In this document: positions 43,859 through 53,336 of the stretch, piece after piece
Layout: every line of letters begins with the position of its first letter
How positions within the stretch are numbered: the stretch's first letter is position 1
From: JAAELZ01 sp047639475
GTDB lineage: Bacteria > Pseudomonadota > Gammaproteobacteria > Arenicellales > Poriferihabitantaceae
Reading direction: 5' to 3'
Length of the DNA: 64,000 bases
NCBI GenBank assembly: GCA_047639475.1
Contig: JBLIOD010000003.1
Span: forward strand, 1 to 64,000
Position numbers and translations under genes: made by a program
The notes under the pieces: model-generated
Told to the model about the DNA's origin: nothing
The model's input: only the letters and a program-made list of their open reading frames with translations
Database searches by the model: none

Positions 43859-43891
43859 TGAATTTGCAATTATTAGATTGAAGGACCACTA

Positions 43892-45859
43892 ATGACAGAT
43901 ATGTTTTCAATTTACCTAACTATTCCACTGCTGTGCTTGTTTGGTGCTTTAGTGGCGGGTTTTACGGGCCATATTGTGGGACGTAAAGGCGCACACTGGA
44001 TTACCATTCTGATGGTATTCGCAGCGTTTATTCTGTCAGTGGTGGTATATCAAGATGTGCGCGCAGGCAATATATTTAATGGGCCTTTATATACTTGGGG
44101 CATCAGTGACGGTGTGTCTTACGATATCGGTTTTTTAATCGACGAATTGTCCACCACGATGATGGTTGTCGTCACGTTTGTGTCTTTGATGGTGCATATT
44201 TATACCATCGGATATATGTCTGAAGATCCAGCTTATCAGCGATTCTTCGCCTTTATCTCTCTGTTCACTTTCGCCATGCTAATGCTGGTAATGTCGAATA
44301 ATTTCCTGCAGTTGTTTTTTGGCTGGGAAGCAGTGGGCTTGGTGTCCTATTTGTTGATTGGTTTTTGGCATAGTAAAGAGACCGCTGTGTTTGCGAACAT
44401 GAAAGCCTTTTTAGTTAATCGCGTGGGTGACTTTGGCTTTTTGCTAGGTATTGCCGGTGTATGGTATCTATTTGGCAGCCTAGACTACGAAGCCGTGTTT
44501 GCACAGGCCCCTAGTCGGGCTAGCGAAATTGCGAGTACGCCGTTTGGCGATATCAAATGGGTCACACTTATTTGCTTATTGTTATTTGTGGGCGCGATGG
44601 GCAAATCAGCCCAGTTTCCGCTCCATGTTTGGTTACCGGACTCAATGGAAGGCCCTACCCCCATTTCAGCGTTAATCCATGCTGCAACTATGGTGACAGC
44701 AGGCATCTTTATGGTGGCCAGAATGTCGCCTTTGTATGAGTTATCAGAAGTTGCGCTATCGGCCATTCTAATCATCGGCGCCACTACAGCAATATTCATG
44801 GCACTGATTGGTTTGGTGCAAAATGACATTAAACGGGTTGTCGCATACTCTACTTTATCGCAATTAGGCTATATGACAGTTGCCCTGGGTGCGTCAGCTT
44901 ATGAGGTGGCTATATTTCACTTAGGTACGCACGCTTTTTTTAAGGCTTTGCTGTTCTTGGGAGCAGGCTCTGTCATCATCGCCATGCACCACGAGCAAGA
45001 CATGCGCAAAATGGGCGGTTTACGTGCCATCATGCCGATCACTTACATCACCATGTTTATTGGTTCTTTAGCGCTCGCAGGCATACCGCCGTTCGCGGGT
45101 TTCTTTTCAAAAGACATGATCATTGAAGCGGTGCACGCGAGTGGCCTTCCTGGTGCAACCTACGCTTACTATGCCGTACTGTTGGGTGTGTTTATCACGG
45201 CGTTTTATTCTTTCCGCTTAATGTTTATGACCTTCCACGGTAATAACCGTGCGGATGAGCATACGCGTCATGGTCTAAAAGAATCACCTGGTGTGGTTGT
45301 TTGGCCGCTAATTTTATTGGCCATTCTTTCCGTTGTTGCAGGCATGTTATTCTTTGAGCCCGTAATGCTGGGTAATTACTTTGGTAATGCGATAACTGTT
45401 TTCGCGCAGCACGATACCGTCGCGCATGTCGCTAATACCTTGCATGGCAGTGGTTTTGGTTTGCTAGGTGCAACAATGTTGCATGCTTTCGTTACTTTGC
45501 CATTTTGGTTGGCGGTAGGCGGCATTGCTTTTGCGGTTTACTGTTATTTGATCAACCCAGCGCTGCCCGGCAAGATTGCTCATGCATTTGGGCCTATCAC
45601 CAGACTGTTAGAGAATAAATACTGGATAGATGAATTGTTCCAAAAGGTATTCGCTGATAGCTCAGTGTGCTTGGGCAAGAGCCTTTCAAAAAACATTGAT
45701 TCAGGGCTAATCGACAGCGGAATTGTCAATGGCAGTGCACGATTTATCGGTGGTCTGTCTGGCAAGTTACGCCAGATACAATCAGGTTTTGTTTATCACT
45801 ATGCCTTTGCCATGATAATTGGCTTGGTGTCGTTGATAGCTTTCGCCATTTGGGCTTAA
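43892..45859 (+). CDS. nuoL: NADH-quinone oxidoreductase subunit L
   Basis: The 655-residue antiporter-like subunit is the distal proton pump with its long lateral helix. FFGWEAVGLVSYLLIGFW (about 142-159, key Glu), KSAQFPLHVWLPDSMEGPTP (about 235-254, key Lys) and HAATMVTAGIFMVARMSPLY are diagnostic. Length equals the family norm. It is the first gene after the palindromic insertion, so its translation depends on a site right after the repeat (GAAGGACCACT before the ATG). Confidence 0.96.
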   Translation: MTDMFSIYLTIPLLCLFGALVAGFTGHIVGRKGAHWITILMVFAAFILSVVVYQDVRAGNIFNGPLYTWGISDGVSYDIGFLIDELSTTMMVVVTFVSLMVHIYTIGYMSEDPAYQRFFAFISLFTFAMLMLVMSNNFLQLFFGWEAVGLVSYLLIGFWHSKETAVFANMKAFLVNRVGDFGFLLGIAGVWYLFGSLDYEAVFAQAPSRASEIASTPFGDIKWVTLICLLLFVGAMGKSAQFPLHVWLPDSMEGPTPISALIHAATMVTAGIFMVARMSPLYELSEVALSAILIIGATTAIFMALIGLVQNDIKRVVAYSTLSQLGYMTVALGASAYEVAIFHLGTHAFFKALLFLGAGSVIIAMHHEQDMRKMGGLRAIMPITYITMFIGSLALAGIPPFAGFFSKDMIIEAVHASGLPGATYAYYAVLLGVFITAFYSFRLMFMTFHGNNRADEHTRHGLKESPGVVVWPLILLAILSVVAGMLFFEPVMLGNYFGNAITVFAQHDTVAHVANTLHGSGFGLLGATMLHAFVTLPFWLAVGGIAFAVYCYLINPALPGKIAHAFGPITRLLENKYWIDELFQKVFADSSVCLGKSLSKNIDSGLIDSGIVNGSARFIGGLSGKLRQIQSGFVYHYAFAMIIGLVSLIAFAIWA

Positions 45860-45884
45860 TACACGGATTAAAGAGTAAATAGCA

Positions 45885-47363
45885 ATGTCTGAAGTGTTAC
45901 TTAGTGTTTTGATCTGGTTGCCCGTTTTGGGCGGCATAGCGGTGTTGCTACTTTCTAAGGAAGAGCAGGAAAACACGGCCCGTGCCTTGAGCTTGGGTGT
46001 CTCCTTTGCAGTTTTCTTACTTAGCTTGGGTTTATGGACGGGATTCGATCGCAACACTGCGGCGATGCAATTCGTTGAAAAGCACCCTTGGGTAGAAGCC
46101 TTCAATATTTATTACCACTTAGGTGTAGATGGCATATCCATGCCGTTGATCATTCTGACGGCTTTACTCACCATTGTCGTGGTGATTGCGGGCTGGGAAG
46201 TCATTCAAAAACGCGTCTCTCAATATTTTGCTGCTTTCCTCATTATGGAAGGCATCATGATAGGTGTCTTTGCAGCGCAAGATGCCATGTTGTTCTATTT
46301 GTTCTGGGAAGTGATGCTGATTCCCATGTTCTTGATTATAGGAATCTGGGGCGGGCCGAATCGGATATACGCGACCATTAAGTTTTTTCTATACACCTTG
46401 CTCGGTTCTTTACTGATGTTGGTGGCCTTGTTGTATTTGTATAACGCTTCTGGCGGGTCATTTGCTATCAGTGATTTCCACGCGTTAAAGATGCCACTGA
46501 ATGTGCAAACTTGGATATTTATAGCCTTCTTTATGGCCTTCGCGGTCAAGGTGCCGATGTTTCCAGTGCACACCTGGTTGCCTGATGCACACGTTGAAGC
46601 GCCTACGGGTGGTTCGGTTATCTTGGCGGCCATCATGTTAAAAATGGGTGGTTATGGTTTTTTACGATTTAACTTGCCGATTACCCCGGATGCCAGTCAC
46701 TCTTTAGCTTGGTGGGTTATTGGGCTCTCGCTTATCGCTATTATCTACATTGCCTATGTGGCTTTGGTGCAGAGCGACATGAAAAAGCTCATTGCTTATT
46801 CATCCATTTCGCATATGGGCTTTGTCACCTTGGGCTTTTTTGTCTTCAACCAAACTGCGCTAGAAGGCGCAATGGTGCAGATGATTTCACACGGCTTTAT
46901 CTCAGGTGCCATGTTTCTAATTGTGGGCGTGTTGTATGACCGTCTGCATTCACGTGATATCGCTACCTATGGCGGTGTCGCGACAGTGATGCCAAAGTTC
47001 GCATTCTTTGCGGTTTTCTTTGCCATGGCGAATGCGGGACTGCCGGGTACCTCTGGTTTCGTCGGAGAGTTCCTCGTAATTTTAGGTGCCTTTCAATTCA
47101 GCGGATGGGTGGCTGCTCTAGCGGCGCTGACTTTAATCTTGGGCGCGGCATATACTTTATGGATGGTTAAACGCGTTATGTTCGGCCCCATCACCAATGA
47201 AGCTGTGAAAACTTTGAGCGATATCAATAATCGTGAAATGCTGTTTTTAGTCATACTGGCTGTGTTTACTCTCGCGGTAGGCGTGTGGCCAAATCCATTA
47301 TTAGATGTCATGCGAACTACTTTAGAAAACTTAATAAGCCACGTTGCAGTGTCTAAGCTATGA
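45885..47363 (+). CDS. nuoM: NADH-quinone oxidoreductase subunit M
   Basis: This 492-residue antiporter-like proton-pumping subunit shows FYLFWEVMLIPMFLIIGIWG (about 137-156, key Glu) and KVPMFPVHTWLPDAHVEAPT (about 221-240, key Lys). The HMGFVTLGFFVFN segment follows. It overlaps nuoN by 4 bases. Confidence 0.96.
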   Translation: MSEVLLSVLIWLPVLGGIAVLLLSKEEQENTARALSLGVSFAVFLLSLGLWTGFDRNTAAMQFVEKHPWVEAFNIYYHLGVDGISMPLIILTALLTIVVVIAGWEVIQKRVSQYFAAFLIMEGIMIGVFAAQDAMLFYLFWEVMLIPMFLIIGIWGGPNRIYATIKFFLYTLLGSLLMLVALLYLYNASGGSFAISDFHALKMPLNVQTWIFIAFFMAFAVKVPMFPVHTWLPDAHVEAPTGGSVILAAIMLKMGGYGFLRFNLPITPDASHSLAWWVIGLSLIAIIYIAYVALVQSDMKKLIAYSSISHMGFVTLGFFVFNQTALEGAMVQMISHGFISGAMFLIVGVLYDRLHSRDIATYGGVATVMPKFAFFAVFFAMANAGLPGTSGFVGEFLVILGAFQFSGWVAALAALTLILGAAYTLWMVKRVMFGPITNEAVKTLSDINNREMLFLVILAVFTLAVGVWPNPLLDVMRTTLENLISHVAVSKL

Positions 47364-48805
47364 TGCCAGAAAACTTCAACTTGTTACTCGGTCTGCCCGA
47401 AATGTTCATTTCGGCGATGGCCTGCTTTATCTTGATCTATCGTTTATACGATACCAGTCATTGCCCCAATTTAATGCCGTTTGTGATGAGCGTGGCGACC
47501 TTGGTTTTGAGCGCTTTGATGATGATCGGAGGTTATTCTACCGAAGTACAGATGGCGTATAACGACGCTTATGTAAGAGACCCGATGAGCATTGTGGTCA
47601 AAACTACCATTGTGCTGATTACAGCCTGCGTTTTCATCTATGGCGCACGTTATAACAAAGAGCGAGGCTACTTCAAAACAGAGTTTTATGTACTCGGGCT
47701 GTTCGGTGTGGTCGGTATGATGCTGATGACATCAGCCAGTAACTTACTCACTCTATATATAGGCTTAGAACTATTTTCACTAAGCTTGTACGCCATGGTC
47801 GCGTTCTACCGTGATTCGCGTGTGGCATCTGAGGCCGCAATCAAGTACTTCATACTCGGCGCGCTGGCTTCTGCCATTTTGCTGTATTCGATTTCACTGT
47901 TATACGGTTTAAGTGGCTCATTACAGTTATCAGAAATCAATGTAGCGATAGCAGCGCTCGGCACAGATAACTTGGGCGTGATACTCGCAGTGGTATTGGC
48001 TGTAGTCGGTTTGGCATTCAAACTGGGCGCAGTTCCCTTCCACATGTGGGTACCGGACGTTTACCAAGGTTCGCCGACATCGGTTACTGCTTATCTAGGC
48101 GCCGCGCCTAAAATCGCGGCATTTGCCATGATAATGCGTTTATTGGTAGAAGGCTTAGACTCACAGTTGGTTAACTGGCAAGGTATGTTGATCATATTGG
48201 CCATCTTATCTGTAGCGGTTGGAAACATCGTTGCGATTGTACAAACCAATATTAAACGCATGTTGGCGTACTCCACTATTTCACACATGGGGTTTTTCTT
48301 GTTTGGTATTTTAAGCGGTACCCAATTAGGGTATGGTGCAGCGCTTTTTTATGTATTGATTTACGCAGTAATGAGTCTCGGTGTATTTGGGCTTATTTTA
48401 CTGCGCTGTACCCCCAGTTCTGAGTCTGAACGCATGGTGGATTTCAAAGGTCTGGCTACACGTAGCCCTGGTTTAGCCGTGTTGATGGGCATCTTGATGT
48501 TCTCGATGGCAGGTATCCCGCCGTTCGCCGGTTTCTGGGCGAAGTTGTCAGTGATTAACGCGTTGGTGGATGCAGATCTTATATGGGTAGCGGTCGTCGC
48601 TGTTCTATTGGCCGTAATCGGTGCTTATTACTACCTACGAGTTATAAAGGTGATGTTCTTTGACGACGCTGATCTTGAACTAGCACCGGTGGCAGAAAAT
48701 CATTTCGCCATTCGTTGGTTGTTGGTCTTTAACATCTTAGCCTTGCTACTGATCATTCCATGGATTGGATCACTAATAGATTTAACGCGTTCAGTTATTT
48801 TATAA
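47360..48805 (+). CDS. nuoN: NADH-quinone oxidoreductase subunit N
   Basis: The 481-residue third antiporter-like subunit carries YIGLELFSLSLYAMVAFYRD (about 131-150, key Glu) and the FKLGAVPFHMWVPDVYQGSP motif (about 216-235, key Lys). It is the last nuo gene; ddl begins 34 bases later in the same direction. Confidence 0.96.
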   Translation: MMPENFNLLLGLPEMFISAMACFILIYRLYDTSHCPNLMPFVMSVATLVLSALMMIGGYSTEVQMAYNDAYVRDPMSIVVKTTIVLITACVFIYGARYNKERGYFKTEFYVLGLFGVVGMMLMTSASNLLTLYIGLELFSLSLYAMVAFYRDSRVASEAAIKYFILGALASAILLYSISLLYGLSGSLQLSEINVAIAALGTDNLGVILAVVLAVVGLAFKLGAVPFHMWVPDVYQGSPTSVTAYLGAAPKIAAFAMIMRLLVEGLDSQLVNWQGMLIILAILSVAVGNIVAIVQTNIKRMLAYSTISHMGFFLFGILSGTQLGYGAALFYVLIYAVMSLGVFGLILLRCTPSSESERMVDFKGLATRSPGLAVLMGILMFSMAGIPPFAGFWAKLSVINALVDADLIWVAVVAVLLAVIGAYYYLRVIKVMFFDDADLELAPVAENHFAIRWLLVFNILALLLIIPWIGSLIDLTRSVIL

Positions 48806-48839
48806 CTTCACAGTACGACCTTATTAGCAGGTACAAATA

Positions 48840-49943
48840 ATGAGCGGCAAAATAAACTTAGCCATTCTATTTGGTGGCCAATCTTGCGAGCATGCAGTAT
48901 CTGTTGTTTCAGCTCGCTCGGTTCTAGAGGCAGTAGATAAAGAAAAGTATCAGCTTATTCTTATTGGTATCACTGAGGAAGGGCAATGGCAATACGCACC
49001 TCAAGGTGATTTCGAAAGCTTAATTCAAAACAAAAAGGTTAAACCGGGAGCAGGCCTAAAGATTGCGCCAGATTTAGGTAAATCGGGCCGGTTTGTCACG
49101 TTAAGTGATGCTGGTATTGAGGTTCCCAAAATTGACGTGGCGTTTCCTGTCTTGCATGGCACCTTTGGAGAAGATGGCGTGGTACAGGGATTACTGGAGT
49201 TAGCTGATGTGGCCTATGTCGGTTGCCCGCTTTCCGCCGCTGCTTGTGGCATGGATAAAGTCATCGCCAAACGGTTATTTGATGATGCCGATATTCCGCA
49301 AGCTGATCACGTTTTAGTATTAGCAAAACAATGGACAACTGCTTCAAGTGCCCAACTTGATCGGTGTGACTCGAAGCTTAGGTATCCATTGTTTATCAAA
49401 CCCGCTAGTTTGGGCTCTAGCGTGGGCATTTCGAAAGCGCATACAAGAACTGAGCTTCAAATTGCTATTGAGCATGCGCTTGAGTTTGATGAAAAGGTAT
49501 TAGTAGAATCATCATTCGAAGATTGTGCTGAAGTAGAGTGTGCGGTACTAGGAAATGATGAACCAGAAGCTTCGGTGGTGGGTGAGATTGTTGCTGGGGC
49601 AGAGTTTTACGATTATGAAGCCAAATATCTTAGCGATGTTTCTGAGACGCATATTCCAGCAGACATTTCAAAAGAGTCCGCTGAACGGGTTAGGGAATTA
49701 TCGATTAAGGCTTTCCAAGCTATTTTAGGCAAGGGCTTGTCACGAGTTGATTTTTTTGTTTCAAGAAAAACAGGTGAAGTTTGGCTGAATGAAATTAACA
49801 CCATGCCTGGTTTTACACCCATTAGTATGTATCCAAAATTATGGCAGGCGAGCGACTTGCCATATGCGAAACTAATCGATAAGCTAGTACAACTTGCCGA
49901 TGAGCGGCATGTAATCAAAAAAAATCTCAAGCGCTCGTATTAA
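48840..49943 (+). CDS. ddlA: D-alanine--D-alanine ligase (DdlA type)
   Basis: Ddl joins two D-Ala with ATP for peptidoglycan precursors. The 367-residue protein has the N-terminal LFGGQSCEHAVSVVSARSVL (about 10-29), DVAFPVLHGTFGEDGVVQGL, KPASLGSSVGISKAHT (ATP grasp loop) and LNEINTMPGFTPISMYPKLW. Length and the LFGGQSxEHxVS start fit DdlA better than DdlB, and no mur/ftsQ genes are nearby. It lies 34 bases after nuoN and may be read from that transcript. Confidence 0.92.
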   Translation: MSGKINLAILFGGQSCEHAVSVVSARSVLEAVDKEKYQLILIGITEEGQWQYAPQGDFESLIQNKKVKPGAGLKIAPDLGKSGRFVTLSDAGIEVPKIDVAFPVLHGTFGEDGVVQGLLELADVAYVGCPLSAAACGMDKVIAKRLFDDADIPQADHVLVLAKQWTTASSAQLDRCDSKLRYPLFIKPASLGSSVGISKAHTRTELQIAIEHALEFDEKVLVESSFEDCAEVECAVLGNDEPEASVVGEIVAGAEFYDYEAKYLSDVSETHIPADISKESAERVRELSIKAFQAILGKGLSRVDFFVSRKTGEVWLNEINTMPGFTPISMYPKLWQASDLPYAKLIDKLVQLADERHVIKKNLKRSY

Positions 49944-49995
49944 ACGGTGCCTTTGTGTTGAGAAAATATTAATAGGTCGAGAATCGGAGAGAGAA

Positions 49996-50343
49996 ATGGC
50001 AGCAGATATGATGCAAAAGTGTTGTGACGATGTTAAGAAACACAATGGTTCGGTAGACGAAGCGATGGTTGCAACCATGCTTAAAAGCTATCGTTTGGTG
50101 ATGAGCAAAGCTGATACACGTTTAGTCGCTTGTGGCGATGTAAATGAGTTAGAAACCGTTAAGAAAAATTTCTTAATCAAAAAGTTGGGTATGAAAGAAA
50201 GCGGTGACAACTTAGATAACTTGGTTGCAGGCGTATGTGCAAAGATGAAAGGCACAAACCAGAAGCAGCGTCTTACGTTTTACTATTTGCTAGCGCATGC
50301 AGCGGGCAAGGCGAGTGCTTTCCAAGGTTCAGCCAAGAAGTAG
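49996..50343 (+). CDS. DUF2853 family protein
   Basis: The 115-residue cytoplasmic protein contains NELETVKKNFLIKKLGMKES and the C-terminal RLTFYYLLAHAAGKASAF pattern, which I recognise as DUF2853. No enzymatic motif is visible; the family has no established function. It has a good GGAGAGAG ribosome site, is preceded by a 52-base gap after ddl, and is followed by a clear terminator, so it may close the nuo-ddl transcript or be independent. Confidence 0.8.
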   Translation: MAADMMQKCCDDVKKHNGSVDEAMVATMLKSYRLVMSKADTRLVACGDVNELETVKKNFLIKKLGMKESGDNLDNLVAGVCAKMKGTNQKQRLTFYYLLAHAAGKASAFQGSAKK

Positions 50344-50388
50344 TGTTCAAGTAGTAATATGGGTTAAGTGCCGGTATTGATACGATTT

Positions 50389-50415
50389 AAAGCAGCCTTT
50401 ATGGCTGCTTTTTTA
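50389..50415 (+). terminator. Intrinsic terminator after the DUF2853 gene
   Basis: AGCAGCC (50391-50397) pairs with GGCTGCT (50403-50409) around TTTAT and is followed by a T-run. A-rich sequence before the stem makes it potentially usable for the convergent pmbA as well. Confidence 0.85.
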
Positions 50416-50470
50416 TACCTGCTAGAGTTAAGTCAAAGGTGACTTCAACCGCCATTGGGAAAGCCATATT

Positions 50471-51847
50471 TTAACTCCCCCCTATCGTCATCTCTTCAAT
50501 AAGTACCGAGCCCGTTCTGGTATTACCGCGTAAATCGACATCATCAGCGATGGCCACAATACCCATAAACATCTCACGGAGATGACCAGAAAGGGTGATC
50601 TCATGCACGGGATATTGAATTTCTCCGTTCTCTACCCAATACCCTGCTGCGCCGCGTGAGTAGTCACCGGTTACAATATTTATGCCAAAGCCCATCATCT
50701 CGGTAACCAGCAGCCCGGTACCCATCTTCTGAAGCAATTCTGTACGACTTACCGGATGAGTGGAATTAAGGTGCAAGTTGCGAACGCCGCCTGCATTGCC
50801 GGTGGTTTTCAACCCTAACTTACAAGCTGAATAGCCGCTCATAATATAACTACTGAGGTTGCCAGCGTCTATATAGGTGTTATTGCGCATCGCGACTCCT
50901 TCGCCATCATACAGGGCGCTGCCCATGGCCTTTTGTATAAAAGGTTGCTGGGTTACTGTTAGATGAGAGGCGAAGACTTGTTGATCGATTTTGCCTGATA
51001 AGAATGTGGCTTTTTTATAAACGGCATTGCCGCTAATTGCAGAGGTCAGATGTGAGAGCAAACTGGGTGCAACAGTGGCATCGAACATCACAGGTGCTTT
51101 GCGTGTAGTTATTTTTTGTGCATCTAAGCGTTTTATTGTGCGGAAAGCGGCAGTTTCTCCTATAACTGTTGCATTTTGTAAATCCGCAAAATCGCGTACC
51201 GAGTCGTACCAGTAATCGCGTTGCATGGCGTCTATTTTTCCTGCCAGCACCGAGCAACTCAAGCCATACCGCGTGCCGCGTGAAAAGCCAACAAAGCTGT
51301 TGCTGTTAAGCATTAAGCTGACGCCTTCATGAGCGCTAAAGCTCGCGCCTTCGGTGTTGTTGATTTTTTTATCGAATTCAATCGCTGCAGCTTCACATTG
51401 CGTGGCGAGTTCTAAACCACGTAAGGCAGTTTCTTCACTGTTCCACGCTTGTGGGTGGTGTAAGTCGAGATCGGAGAGTTCGTTGGGATAGAGGGCGCTG
51501 TCTGCCAATTTCAAGCAGGGATCACCCTCCGTCACTTTAGCTATCGAGTGCGCTGCAGTGACTGCGTCAAGAATAGCTTCAGCACTTAAGTCAGTGGTCG
51601 AGGCGTTACCAATTTGATGTCCCAAATAAACACGAATATCTAAGCCCTTGTCTTGATTGCGTTCTATGGTTTCTGGCTCACCATTGCGCACTGTGTACCC
51701 GTTGCCACTGACTTGATTTAAACTGACATCCGCATCGGAGCAACCCAATTTCTTGGCGTATTTTAGTGCTTGCCCTGCAGCTTCGAGCATACGGGATTCA
51801 GTTTCATTAGCGGGTTCCTTGCTGTGGCTAATTAGTTTGGTACTCAT
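50471..51847 (-). CDS. pmbA: PmbA/TldE metalloprotease subunit
   Basis: This 458-residue partner forms the TldD-TldE protease, which acts on unfolded peptides such as microcin B17 precursor and CcdA. GYTVRNGEPETIERNQDKGL (about 50-69) and the C-terminal half with NLHLNSTHPVSRTELLQKMG and MGFGINIVTGDYSRGAAGYW (about 385-404) are diagnostic. TldE lacks the zinc motif itself. It overlaps tldD by 4 bases and is the second gene of the pair. Confidence 0.94.
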   Translation of the reverse strand: MSTKLISHSKEPANETESRMLEAAGQALKYAKKLGCSDADVSLNQVSGNGYTVRNGEPETIERNQDKGLDIRVYLGHQIGNASTTDLSAEAILDAVTAAHSIAKVTEGDPCLKLADSALYPNELSDLDLHHPQAWNSEETALRGLELATQCEAAAIEFDKKINNTEGASFSAHEGVSLMLNSNSFVGFSRGTRYGLSCSVLAGKIDAMQRDYWYDSVRDFADLQNATVIGETAAFRTIKRLDAQKITTRKAPVMFDATVAPSLLSHLTSAISGNAVYKKATFLSGKIDQQVFASHLTVTQQPFIQKAMGSALYDGEGVAMRNNTYIDAGNLSSYIMSGYSACKLGLKTTGNAGGVRNLHLNSTHPVSRTELLQKMGTGLLVTEMMGFGINIVTGDYSRGAAGYWVENGEIQYPVHEITLSGHLREMFMGIVAIADDVDLRGNTRTGSVLIEEMTIGGS

Positions 51848-53289
51848 GCGTCACCTCCTACCGTTAGACCATCGATTCGCATACTGGGTTGCCCTACGCC
51901 TACAGGGACACTTTGACCTTCTTTACCACAAACACCGACGCCTGAATCAAGTTGCATGTCGTTGCCTACCATGCTGACCCGGGTCAATACATCTGGCCCA
52001 TTGCCAATCAATGTTGCTCCTTTTATGGGTTGGCCAATTTTACCGTTCTCAATTTTGTAAGCCTCTGATGCACTAAACACAAACTTGCCTGACGTGATGT
52101 CGACTTGCCCGCCGCCAAAGTTAACGGCATAGATGCCATCTTTCACTGATTCAATGATCTCTTGTGGGTCATATTTTCCGTTGTGCATATAAGTGTTGGT
52201 CATTCTGGGCATGGGTAAATGAGCATATGATTCGCGTCGCCCATTGCCAGTCGGTGACATACCCATCAGGCGTGCATTGAGTTTGTCTTGCATATAGTTT
52301 TTTAGGATGCCGTTTTCAATCAAAACGGTGTCTTGTGTTGGCGTACCTTCGTCATCAACACTGAGTGAGCCGCGGCGATCTTTGAGTGTGCCGTCGTCCA
52401 CTATAGTGCATTGGTCGCTGGCAACGCGCTCACCGATTTTTCCACTAAATGCAGAGGTGCCTTTACGGTTAAAGTCCCCTTCAAGGCCATGCCCGATAGC
52501 TTCATGTAACAAGATGCCTGGCCAGCCAGAGCCCAGCACTACGGTCATTTCTCCCGCAGGTGCTGCCCTAGAATCTAAGTTCACCAAAGCTTGGCGCACG
52601 GCTTCTCTCGCATAGTCTTCAGCGCGGTTATCTTGATAAAAGTAATCATACTTGTGACGACCGCCACCGCCCATGGAGCCTGATTCTCGGCGTCCATTGT
52701 CTTCTACAATGACACTGACGTTTAGGCGAATGAGGGGCCGAACATCACTTTGATAGGTGCCATCACTGGCCGCGACGAATATGACTTCGCGGCCACCTGA
52801 GAGGTTGACCGACACTTCTTTCACTCGCGAGTCACACTCTCGGGCGACCTTGTTGACAGTTTGTAGCAACAGTACTTTGTCTGCATCTTCTAAGCCTATG
52901 ATTGGATTGTCATCATGATAGAGTGAGATCGGTTTATGACGGTTAAATGCTGTTGGGGTTGGATTATTTTGGCCTTTGCTCGCTATGCTGCGAGCTGAGT
53001 GGGCGGCGTCTAAAATAGCCGCAGGGGTGACCTCATCTGAATAAGCAAACCCTGTCTTGTCTCCGCTGATAGCTCGGACCCCGACCCCTTGCTCAATATC
53101 GAACGAGCCAGACTTAACTTTATTCTCATCTAGCGACCAGCTTTCAAAAGTGCCATGCTGAAAATACAGATCAGCAAAATCGATACTTGATGTCATCATC
53201 TGAGCGATGCTATTGCTCAAGACAACGTCGGTGATTTCTCCATTGTTGAAAAGTAGTTGTTCAACCAGTGGGTGTGTTTGCAGCGTCAT
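51844..53289 (-). CDS. tldD: TldD zinc metalloprotease subunit
   Basis: The 481-residue catalytic subunit carries the zinc motif HEAIGHGLEGDFNRKGTSAF (about 262-281, HExxxH). Downstream are RDG-like DRRGSLSVDDEGTPTQDTVL and RRESYAHLPMPRMTNTYMHN, also typical. In Enterobacteria tldD and pmbA are unlinked; here they overlap by 4 bases and form an operon. Confidence 0.95.
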   Translation of the reverse strand: MTLQTHPLVEQLLFNNGEITDVVLSNSIAQMMTSSIDFADLYFQHGTFESWSLDENKVKSGSFDIEQGVGVRAISGDKTGFAYSDEVTPAAILDAAHSARSIASKGQNNPTPTAFNRHKPISLYHDDNPIIGLEDADKVLLLQTVNKVARECDSRVKEVSVNLSGGREVIFVAASDGTYQSDVRPLIRLNVSVIVEDNGRRESGSMGGGGRHKYDYFYQDNRAEDYAREAVRQALVNLDSRAAPAGEMTVVLGSGWPGILLHEAIGHGLEGDFNRKGTSAFSGKIGERVASDQCTIVDDGTLKDRRGSLSVDDEGTPTQDTVLIENGILKNYMQDKLNARLMGMSPTGNGRRESYAHLPMPRMTNTYMHNGKYDPQEIIESVKDGIYAVNFGGGQVDITSGKFVFSASEAYKIENGKIGQPIKGATLIGNGPDVLTRVSMVGNDMQLDSGVGVCGKEGQSVPVGVGQPSMRIDGLTVGGDA

Positions 53290-53336
53290 AAGCGAGTTAT
53301 TGTGAATTTAAAGGGCTCTTATTAATTTGGGTGGTG

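Noticed and set aside
43626..43892. 88-codon frame between nuoK and nuoL as a gene
   Set aside because: It spans two large inverted repeats and resembles no nuo subunit or other family; the repeat structure explains the sequence.
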